A stretch of 64,000 nucleotides of DNA from Sacculina carcini (lineage: Eukaryota > Arthropoda > Thecostraca > Sacculinidae), in contig OU696574.1 in NCBI GenBank assembly GCA_916048095.2, positions 3,587,001 through 3,651,000 of the forward strand, written 5' to 3'. A program made the position numbers and the translations under genes. Positions 34,531 to 43,833 of this stretch are shown here, one piece after another. Under the pieces are notes generated by a model. That model worked only from the letters and a program-made list of their open reading frames with translations, was not told where the DNA came from and ran no database searches. Numbering within the stretch: position 1 is the stretch's first letter; the number at the start of each line of letters is the position of its first letter.

Positions 34531-34755
34531 ATTTATTTAACTCCATCTCGTATATTTGAAAAGACATAATGGTACACCATGAGCAGTAAACATACACAAC
34601 ATACAACGCATAGCAAGTATATACACACACGTTGTGGGTTTGCTACGAGTCATACGTGTGTGTATATACTTGCTATGCGTTGTATGTTGTGTATGTTTAC
34701 TGCTCATGGTGTACCATTATGTCTTTTCAAATATACGAGATGGAGTTAAATAAAT
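34531..34755. repeat. Perfect palindrome, 101-bp arms and 23-bp loop
   Basis: The left arm (34531-34631) starts ATTTATTTAACTCCATCTCG and ends ATACACACACG; the right arm (34655-34755) is its exact reverse complement. It marks the junction between the two tandem RT copies, where two inverted terminal repeats meet head to head. Confidence 0.95.
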
Positions 34756-34868
34756 AAATGTTTACTGTACGTTGCGCTGCTATGTGTACGATGTGTTTTT
34801 ACGTATATACACATACGTATAAACGTGCTTAAATATTTTATTTAACTTCTATTTACTTTTATTTTATT

Positions 34869-35696
34869 TTATTGGTTACGATATACCACTCGCATGAATG
34901 AGGCCAGTCCGGGACTGAGCGGCAGCTGGTAAAAGCCATGACGCATGTCGAACTTTACCAGCTGCCACCCCGGATGAGCCGCCGCCAACATCAACGCCTC
35001 TTGGAGTCGCGGCAGCTTGATGTTGTAGGAGGCCAATAGCGGTGTAATGGGCTTGAGGTCATAAATAACCCGTGCCGAGCCGTCCGCTTTAGGGATGGCG
35101 AAGATTCTGAACGTTGGACCCCGTCGAGATGACGATGGTCGGAGGATGTCCGCTTCCATCAGCGCTGTCATGATAGCGTCCATTTCTCGTGATGCTCTTG
35201 TGGGATGCCATTCGCCCCGGGCCTGAGCCGGAATGCGCGTGCGGACGCCTTTACGGAGGATGTTGTTCACCATCTCGTCGTGGTGTGGGTGAGGTAGCAT
35301 AATGGCCGTGTCGTGGAAGCTGGATGGAGTCAGTTGACCATGAGGGCCGCTCTGAAGGCCCCGTAGAAAACTGAGGCCGCTAGCGTCGGCGGCCTCCTCG
35401 CTGTCGGACGGGCTGGCGGCTGGGCTAGCACCTGAGGCTGCCTCGTCGCCTGAGGACGTGAAGAAACGTTCTTCCCCACCAATGATGTCCCAGGGCGTCG
35501 ACATTTGTCGGCCCCAGGGGGAGTCTTTGTCCTGAGCGGGACTTTGTGGTTGTGTCAAGTCCATTGCTTCCAGGGCGTCCAATGCGGGAATCGCCTCGTC
35601 TTGGAAGTGCTCGGTGAGGAGGTCGTCCAGCCAGTCGGTGGATCGTTGAACCGGCTGGAGCTGCGCGTATTGGCCCTGGCCAATACGCGAGTCTAA
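34869..35696 (-). pseudogene. RT fragment of a DIRS/hepadna-like retroelement, copy 2
   Basis: Same protein region as the copy at 33449, with scattered substitutions (for example E to K near GEDSPW/KDSPW, S to N in SYNIKLPRL). It too ends RVVYRNQ before AT-rich DNA. Both copies keep the frame open over about 275 codons. That fits a recent duplication of an already truncated piece; selection is not shown. Confidence 0.7.
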
Positions 35697-35921
35697 TCAA
35701 CGTTAGTCGAGTACGTCAAAATATACCACCATAACAATAAATTCATGGTAAATATATTTATTCAATGGTACACCATGAGCAGTAAACATACACAACATAC
35801 AACGCATAGCAAGTATATACACACATGTATGACTCGTAGCAATGTAGCGTCTGGTTCATGCCCACGCCTCTGGTATTTATTTATTTAACAATGTTAAAAT
35901 CATTTATTTATGTATGTTTGC

Positions 35922-36492
35922 ATGGACCCGCAGCCACAAGTGCAGCTGCCACTGAGCCTCAGGCGCTCCCTTCAAGCGGCGATCCAAACGGCGCCCATCC
36001 GGAGCTTCGCATGGCGACAGCGCCTGGCGGGCTATGTTTCCTTCGTCCTACGGATTTTGCGACTGCCAACCAACATCGTCACCCTCATCCTGCACTATCC
36101 TGAGGAGGCCGGCCGCTACGCAGCCGGATTCACGACGCTCCAACCGCTGCGGGTGCCAGGGCCAGTCGACTTCCTGATAGCCACTGATGCCTCGACCACG
36201 GGAACAGGATTGGCGACCCGCGACCGCACCTGGGCCATACCCTGGGCCACACGCGCTACCAACATCTACCTGGCTGAAATGCTCGCGGCCATCATGGGCT
36301 TAGCGGTCGCCCGAGCTCGGGGTAGTCAACACGCCATGGTGGCAACTGACAACATTGGAGTGGCCCATAATTTGGCCAGACGGAGGATCCCGCTGGCCAT
36401 GGGAGCAGCCTATTGGCACCTGGTGGGACAGATGCCATATGTTGTGGCCTACATACCGACCCCCCTCAACCCGGCTGACGGCCCGTCACGCG
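35922..36492 (+). pseudogene. RNase H fragment of the DIRS/hepadna-like element, inverted relative to RT
   Basis: The plus-strand frame reads an RT-thumb-like block (FAWRQRLAGYVSFVLRILRL) and then an RNase H domain with four acidic positions: FLIATDASTTGTGLA, NIYLAEMLAAIMG, MVATDNIGVAHN and TPLNPADGPSR. The NPADxPSR ending and the xYIPTPLNPAD pattern are typical of RNase H in hepadnaviruses and related retroelements; DIRS RNase H is similar. Both ends of the reading pass into the terminal-repeat sequence (…tgctacgagtcata). It points the other way from the RT fragments, and the RT core between them is missing. Confidence 0.7.
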
Positions 36493-36602
36493 TCAATGTA
36501 TGTTATTGCTACGAGTCATATCATGATAAAAGTACACATCGTAGCATACATCGTAGTATACATATGCACGTATATGTATATATGCACCATGAGCATTATT
36601 TA

Positions 36603-36930
36603 TTTATTTAACTCCATCTCGTATATTTGAAAAGACATAATGGTACACCATGAGCAGTAAACATACACAACATACAACGCATAGCATGTATGTATGTTTG
36701 CTATGCGTTGTATGTTGTGTATGTTTACTGCTCATGGTGTAGAATCATCTAACACACTCTACTTTGACGAGCCCCGGCCACCAGAGGCGTGGGCATGAGC
36801 CAGACGCCACATTGCTACGAGTCATACGTGTGTGTATATACTTGCTATGCGTTGTATGTTGTGTATGTTTACTGCTCATGGTGTACCATTATGTCTTTTC
36901 AAATATACGAGATGGAGTTAAATAAATAAC
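36603..36930. repeat. Right-hand inverted repeats of the DIRS/hepadna-like locus
   Basis: A 43-bp palindrome (36644-36686 with 36699-36741, 12-base loop) is followed by a forward copy of the terminal repeat from 'cacattgctacgagtcatac' (36810) to 'gagatggagttaaataaat' (about 36928). 36931-37085 is unassigned AT-rich DNA. Confidence 0.85.
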
Positions 36931-37085
36931 ACTATGCGTATATTTAATACTATATGCACGTCATTACATTTACGTTGTATCAACGTATTTGTACGTCGTT
37001 AGATGTATGACGTATTTACGCAACGCTAATTTCATACGACGTAATGAAATTAAATTCATGTATTACGGACCGAAGTTGCGTACAC

Positions 37086-37170
<85 letters not shown>
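37086..37170. repeat. (TA)n microsatellite
   Basis: Pure TA run of about 85 bases at the left edge of the Helitron/hAT repeat at 37171. Confidence 0.95.
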
Positions 37171-38740
<1,570 letters not shown>

Positions 38741-39578
38741 CTAAGAGGGGATGAGATGATATATAAGATGGGATGGTTGGGTTGGGTTTGGTAGGATCGG
38801 GTCAGGTTATATTGGGTTTAATATGAATACGGAATATAATGTATGTATATAAATGTATATGAATGTATGTATATGATTTTTCGGCAGTAAATACTATACT
38901 GCTAAAAGTATAATAGTACTTGTGCAAATGATGTTGAAGAGTGATGTTAAGTTATACATATATTTTGGAAACATTCTGATGAAAATGCTTCATTATTAAT
39001 TATTATTCATTATTTCGTGTTTGAGTTCTGAATTTTTCCGTACGGCGGGCAGGCTTAAGTATGATGCTATTTGAGGGAAACATTTTGTCCAAAAAAAATA
39101 TTTATCTTTATACTTCTCTAGTAGACAAGACTTTTAATTGGTTTACAATTTTTTTAATTCTATATTTTTTATTAATTGAATACAAATTTAATAGAAGGGA
39201 TTGTTCCGCACAACGGACGGATTTACACACTGGAATTTTCTCTGTTTATTACGTGTTTATGTTTTGAATTATTTCGCACGACGGGCGGGATTAAATTTGA
39301 GGTGGATTGAGGGAAAATATTTTGTCAAAAAAAGAGATTAAACTTAGTCTTTTCAATTGATTACAATTTTATGTGTGTGCCCTTTTCTTATTTAATTTTC
39401 AATATTTTTATGAATTAAACATGAATTTCATTTTAAGAATTGTTCCGCACAACGGGCGGATTTACACACTAGAATTTTCACTGTTTGTTACGTGTTTGTG
39501 TTTTGAATTGCTCCGCACAATGGGTGGGTTTTAATGCTAGTATATTATAAAACCACACAGACATAAAACAGTGACAGC
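38741..39578 (+). mobile_element. Helitron-like 3'-box array
   Basis: Boxes recur near 39040, 39200, 39275, 39445 and 39510 (CCGCACAATGGGTGGG), the last followed by TTTTAATGCTAG (CTAG at 39536-39539). The familiar 'ttggaaacattctgatgaaaa' and 'tcgtgtttgagttctgaatt' modules are present. No gene is seen. Confidence 0.6.
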
Positions 39579-39830
39579 TGTGGCGTTTAGCTCGCCACGA
39601 AGCGTCACATGCAAACAGTGCGAGTTCATTGGACCGACTGTATTTACAAGTACAAACATAACAGGACAGCACGATCGGACACACGTACAAACAAGCTCAC
39701 GCACATATGGTCCTACAACACATACACAATGCGACGAACAAACATGACACACGGACATACAGACAAAGAGGCGTACACAGAGCTGGTAGGGTCGGGAGGT
39801 GGCGCAAGACGGAAGTTGTTTCGCACCACC
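39579..39830 (-). mobile_element. TRIM-like LTR 1
   Basis: On the minus strand the LTR runs from the GGGGGAG polypurine tract (39834-39849 on plus) to an end reading CGCCACA at 39579. It is close to LTR 3 (41143) and more distant from LTR 2. Confidence 0.7.
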
Positions 39831-40304
39831 CGGCTCCCCCACCAGAAGCGGAGCGGTATTTTCGTAGACAGCGCAATATGCTGGCGTGTCGTACTGCACT
39901 GCAGCACGAGGTCAAGTGAATTTGCAGCAATATAGTCGACCTCGTGCTGCGCAGCCGGTAGCGAACTTCAGAGATGATTGCAGAAACTGCATCCAGCAAG
40001 AAGACGAGGCAATATTCTTGTCTTGTCTTCTTGCTGCGCAGACGTTTTCTCGTGGGTGATTTTACGTCCGGCGTCCGTAGGAGAAAATCGACGGAGTAGG
40101 GTACCGGACGGAGTCGGTCCTAGATGGTGTGATGCTGGTGCGTCTGGTCGGCAACTGATGATGCTTCGCTCTTAGCGAGACACAGAAGGCTGCGACACAG
40201 ACGGATAGGCGATGCGCAGGCAGTCGAAGTGCAACAAATCTGGCGCAGATGAATTGTCGAAATAATTTCACTCAACATCACACTATCCTCACTCGGGGCA
40301 CCAA
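39831..40304 (-). mobile_element. TRIM-like internal region 1 (474 bp)
   Basis: It holds a PBS next to LTR 2 (minus TGGTGCCCCGAGTGAGG, 40287-40303), two strong hairpins and a polypurine tract next to LTR 1. Several short frames cross it, but none resembles gag or pol. It is far too short for an autonomous retrotransposon. Confidence 0.65.
39901..40036. repeat. Two conserved hairpins in the TRIM-like internal region
   Basis: Hairpin 1: GCAGCACGAGGTC (39901-39913) with GACCTCGTGCTGC (39938-39950). Hairpin 2: CAGCAAGAAGAC (39994-40005) with GTCTTCTTGCTG (40025-40036). Equivalents exist in internal region 2 at 40643-40692 and 40735-40880. They may serve RNA packaging or dimerisation; this is inference. 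Confidence 0.85.
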
Positions 40305-40548
40305 TGTGGCGTTTGGGGTGCCACGGAACATCACAAGTTGATAACGTGAGTGCTTTGGACCGACTATATTCATGCATATAACAAGACACGAACAAGACGA
40401 GTACAGACAAACATACACACAAGGTCAAACACGCACAATCACGACCAAACACAACACCACACAGACATACACATAGCTGCACAGGACACTGCGCTTCTGG
40501 CAGGTACCGCCAGGTGGCGCGAGGCGCAAATACACGTGGCACGCCACA
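40305..40548 (-). mobile_element. TRIM-like LTR 2 (244 bp)
   Basis: Ends TGTGGCG and CGCCACA form a perfect 7-bp inverted repeat. It is shared between the two internal regions, with a PBS on one side and a polypurine tract (40551-40566) on the other. Confidence 0.75.
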
Positions 40549-41142
40549 GGACTCCCCCACCAGAAGCGAAGCGTTATTGGAGAAACCTGAGTCGGTGAAT
40601 AAATTTTCGTTGGTGTGATGCTCCAGGGCGCCATACTGCACCGCAGCACGAGGTCAAGTGAATTTTGCACAATCAAGTCGTTCTCGTGCTGCGCAGTCCG
40701 TTGGCGAATCGAGTAGCAATTGCAGAGACTGCAGCCAGCAAGAAGTCGAGCCAATCTTGATTGAGTTGACTTCTTGCTGAGCAGACGGCTGCTTCCTCAG
40801 TGAGGCGACGGTTGGCGTAGGTCAGCGGAAACTGCATCCAGCAAGGAGACGAGGCAATATTGTTTGTCTTCTTGCTGCGCAGGCGTTTCCTATTCGGTGG
40901 TTTTACGTTCAGCGTCCGTAGAAGAATAAACACGATTGAGTGCGGCACCGGACGGAATCGGTCCTGGATGGTGTGATGCTGGTGCGTCTGGTCAGTAGCT
41001 GATGGTGCGTCGCTCTCAGTGAGACACAGATGACTATGCCACAGACGAAGGCATGAAGACTATGCGAGGCGAAGGAAGGCAGATGAGGCGCAAGTCAAAA
41101 TAATTTCACCCAGCATCACACCATCCTCACTCGGGGCACCAA
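40549..41142 (-). mobile_element. TRIM-like internal region 2 (594 bp)
   Basis: Homologous to internal region 1, but longer because of an extra ~100-bp piece with a third hairpin (40735-40880 holds two). A PBS (41125-41141) adjoins LTR 3. No coding is supported. Confidence 0.65.
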
Positions 41143-41394
41143 TGTGGTGTTTAGCTCGCCACGAAGCGTCACATGCAAGCAGTGCGAGCTCTTTGCACCG
41201 ACTGTATTTACAAGTACAAACATAACAGGACAGCACGATCGGACACATGTACAAACAAGCGCACGCACATATGGTCCTACAACACATACACAATGCCACG
41301 GACAAACATGACACACGGACATACAGACAAACAGGCGTACACAGAACTGGTATGGTCGGGAGGTGGCGCGAGACGGAAGTTGTGTCGCACCACA
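41143..41394 (-). mobile_element. TRIM-like LTR 3 (252 bp)
   Basis: On plus it starts TGTGGTG and ends CACCACA; on minus it is the 5'-most LTR of the array, followed by the PBS. Unrelated DNA begins at 41395. Confidence 0.7.
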
Positions 41395-41635
41395 CAGCAC
41401 AAACATGCAACGACTATACACGATACAATGTGGAGCGTCTTCGCTTTACTTTCTTTCTGATTAATCGTGCATGAATTTCTACCACAACAATTATTGTTCA
41501 TAAGAAAATTTACTGCGGTGCACAAAAATTTTCTGCAATTAATTGTAAATTACTCGTACGATGTTGAGAAAAGTACAAGGAATCAAGCATAATACCGCAA
41601 TCACTCAGTTTTTCTGGTGCATGAAGCCTATCTAT
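41395..41635. other. Unassigned single-copy stretch
   Basis: No repeat from elsewhere in the window and no supported coding. It separates the TRIM-like array from the next LTR element. Confidence 0.4.
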
Positions 41636-41856
41636 TGTGGTGTGTGTCATCTATTATTCATCGCGTTGCAACATTGATTAGTATTGTATAGTAACTGAAC
41701 TCGGAAATGCATACGAGTCATATCACAGGAGCTGCACGCAATCTTAGGTCATCATGTTTCTGCTACTAATCCACACAGCAACCAGTCATCGTGTGTTCGC
41801 TCTTTCACACTTTCTCTTTCCACAAAACAATACGTCATCCACACACATACATACAT

Positions 41857-41897
<41 letters not shown>

Positions 41898-42091
41898 TAT
41901 ATACTGTACATCTTCATAGAATTGTATATGACATCATGTGCTGTATGTTATATAAATGGGTGTGTTGACAATTTTGTGACCAGTCTGGCAAGTGCAACTG
42001 TTCGTGTTCTGCTCTAGAGTTCATCAATCTATATTCATTATGTTTGGTAGTGTCTTGGTTCCACAGGAACTAAACCGAGAGGTACACTACA
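41636..42091 (+). mobile_element. 5' LTR of a CsRn1-like element (element B)
   Basis: The end …GGTACACTACA (42091) is set by the PBS two bases later. The start at TGTGGTGTGTG (41636) is chosen because it mirrors the end (TGTAGTGTACC). A TATA-like 'tatataaatgg' lies near 41950 and a TA microsatellite near 41860. No second LTR was found, so the left edge is uncertain. Confidence 0.5.
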
Positions 42092-42093
42092 AG

Positions 42094-42112
42094 TGGTGAC
42101 CCTGATGTGATT
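42094..42112 (+). promoter_or_regulatory. PBS of element B, tRNA-Trp-like
   Basis: TGGTGACCCTGATGTGATT matches the 3' end of animal tRNA-Trp (TGGTGACCCCGACGTGATT) with two differences. Use of tRNA-Trp is characteristic of the CsRn1 clade. Confidence 0.75.
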
Positions 42113-42138
42113 GGATATCAACATCACATCACTCTACA

Positions 42139-42573
42139 ATGGCAACAGCTTCATCAACACAGGTACCAGCTATCATCGGCTCGCCACCACCTTTTGTGGA
42201 AGACAACCCGCAAATCTGGATTATACAACTAGATTTATTCTTCTCAAGAGCAAAAATTGACGATGAACGTGTCCGTTTCGACACCGCCGCATCTCTACTG
42301 CCGGCACATCATGTGATGGAAGTCATAGACATGATCCGCAGCCCTCCAGAGGACAGCTACACTCAACTTTGTGCTGCCCTGCAATCACGTCTTGGCCTCT
42401 CTTCTGAACAGAAATTGCGCTCATTGCTGGAGGCACAAGAGTTGGGTGACAGACGGCCGACGCAGTTTTTGCGTCATCTGCAGGAGCTCACCGCGCCTTA
42501 CATCAAGGAAAGCAATTCACCACTGGTGAAACAAATTTTCCTCCAAGCAATGCCAGAGACATTTGACATTTAA
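42139..42573 (+). pseudogene. CsRn1-like gag, C-terminally truncated (element B)
   Basis: The 144-residue frame starts ATG at 42139 and reads a Gypsy capsid-like region: PPFVEDNPQIWIIQLDLFF, LLPAHHVMEVIDMI, YTQLCAALQSRLGLSSEQKL, LEAQELGDRRPTQFLRHLQE. The same pattern is in the intact neighbour (LKQRLQLTPAERLQRFLSLP, LGSRKPSELF). It ends abruptly after LQAMPETFDI, where Helitron satellite sequence begins, so the nucleocapsid knuckle and all of pol are lost. Context: preceded by LTR and PBS at the right spacing. Confidence 0.8.
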
Positions 42574-42740
42574 CAGAGCATTTGACAAAAAGGCAAAAAG
42601 GCAAAATTAGCACAAAAAACGTGAATATTTTGGTCAATATTCCGCTATCTATTCCTCATAAACCAGCAATGGTACAGCTATAAAAATTATACTATTGTGT
42701 AGATATTTTTGTGTTCTACAAGAAAAGTTATAATTTATAC
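42574..42740 (+). repeat. Helitron-type repeat, left part of the CsRn1 insertion site
   Basis: 'cgtgaatattttggtcaatattccgc' to 'gttataatttatac' matches the diverged repeat units at 21110-21230 and, inverted, 31500-31600. The unit continues at 47245 after the retrotransposon. Confidence 0.8.
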
Positions 42741-42938
42741 TGTGGCCGCCGTCTGTTATTTCTATTTATTTAATGGTTAAATATCATGTAATTGTTATAT
42801 TGTTTCTGTTTTATTGTTATACCTTGTGTGCGCCAAATGTGAAGGTGTAAAGACAACAACACTTTGTGCTTCTGTAAATACACCAGTTGTTCGTTGCCGC
42901 TCGTGTGCTACTTACTCGTTACTGTAGGCGTTCCTACA
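42741..42938 (+). mobile_element. 5' LTR (198 bp)
   Basis: TGTGGCCGCC to GTTCCTACA. The second half (…GTAGGCGTTCCTACA) ends two bases before the PBS. Confidence 0.93.
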
Positions 42939-42940
42939 AG

Positions 42941-42953
42941 TGGTGACCCCGAC
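42941..42953 (+). promoter_or_regulatory. Primer binding site, tRNA-Trp
   Basis: TGGTGACCCCGAC is complementary to the 3' 13 bases of animal tRNA-Trp including CCA. Confidence 0.85.
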
Positions 42954-43059
42954 TCCAATTTTTATATATAGATATATCTATCATCCGCATGTAGATATAT
43001 ATTTTGTTAATAACATTTTGATTGTTCTGTGTTTTTTCATCGTTTTTGTTTCGTTGACG

Positions 43060-43833
43060 ATGTCTAACACCGGTAGCATACACGCGGTAAGGGTGGAATT
43101 ACCTGTTTTTGACTGCGAGAATGTGGATGTGTGGCTCGCCATGTGCGACAACCTCATGGCCGACGGTGGTCTTACGTGTCAAACCACCATGTTCCGAAAA
43201 TTATTGGCCAAATTGCCTCCGTCGCATTTTCGCATGGTGATGGATCTGGCTACTCAGGTGCCCCTCGCCACTGACTGTTACGATCAGCTGAAAGAAAGGC
43301 TAAAGCAGCGTCTCCAGCTCACTCCGGCGGAACGCTTACAGCGCTTCTTGAGTCTGCCGCAACAGCTTGGCTCGAGGAAACCGTCGGAGCTTTTCGGAGA
43401 CCTCGCGGCTTTGTATCCGAATGATACAGATCACGAAATAATTCGTGAGATGTTTCTCATCCGAGCGCCAAATGATCTCCGGCTTCTTTGTCGCGAGTGG
43501 CTGGTCACGATGAGCTTGCGTGAAGCGGTTCTTCGCGCTGACGCCTTTCAACAGCCAGCTGTGTCTTCTGCAGTGTTCACGGCCCAGGTAGTCAGTGAAG
43601 CTGCTGCTCCTGCGACTGCTAAGCCGGAGAACCATCTTGTTGCCGTCACCACAGGTCCTCGTCAGCGTCCCAGTCACCAGAGACAACGGCAAGCAGCCCA
43701 GCCATCTGTGAACGACTTCGTTAATCGCTGGTGCCGTCTACACCGTAAATATGGACCCGCTGCGCGTCGTTGCCTGGGATCGTGCACTTTCCACGCAGAC
43801 GTGCCGGGAAACGACAGCGGCAGCCGGCGGTAA
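43060..43833 (+). CDS. gag: CsRn1-type gag polyprotein
   Basis: The frame is open upstream through the PBS, but the first ATG in good position is at 43060 (MSNTGSIHAVRVELP), giving 257 residues. It builds the virus-like particle. The capsid-like region contains FDCENVDVWLAMCDNLM, TTMFRKLLAKLP, YDQLKERLKQRLQLTPAERL and LREAVLRADAFQQ. Near residue 225 lies the unusual nucleocapsid knuckle CRLHRKYGPAARRCLGSC, that is CX2HX9CX3C, the CHCC box of the CsRn1 clade. The last 64 bases overlap pol, and a slippery heptamer sits 19 bases before the stop codon. No internal stop is present. Confidence 0.9.
   Translation: MSNTGSIHAVRVELPVFDCENVDVWLAMCDNLMADGGLTCQTTMFRKLLAKLPPSHFRMVMDLATQVPLATDCYDQLKERLKQRLQLTPAERLQRFLSLPQQLGSRKPSELFGDLAALYPNDTDHEIIREMFLIRAPNDLRLLCREWLVTMSLREAVLRADAFQQPAVSSAVFTAQVVSEAAAPATAKPENHLVAVTTGPRQRPSHQRQRQAAQPSVNDFVNRWCRLHRKYGPAARRCLGSCTFHADVPGNDSGSRR

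Larger units (their letters stand above)
33213..35870. repeat. 1,420-bp tandem duplication carrying the RT fragment
   Basis: Copies 33213-34632 and 34633-about 35870 match at a fixed 1,420-bp offset (RT ends 33449/34869; starts 34276/35696) with few base changes. The second copy diverges after the 'cacgcctctggta' motif, where the RNase H fragment begins. Confidence 0.9.

Noticed and set aside
35922-36492. Integrated hepadnavirus
   Set aside because: Only RT and RNase H similarity is seen; no core or surface gene, and terminal inverted repeats point to a retroelement. True endogenous hepadnaviruses are known from vertebrates, which this window does not suggest.
39537-40641. Long overlapping frames on both strands in the TRIM-like array
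   Set aside because: None resembles gag, protease or RT; frames cross LTR boundaries, so they are chance frames in GC-richer DNA.
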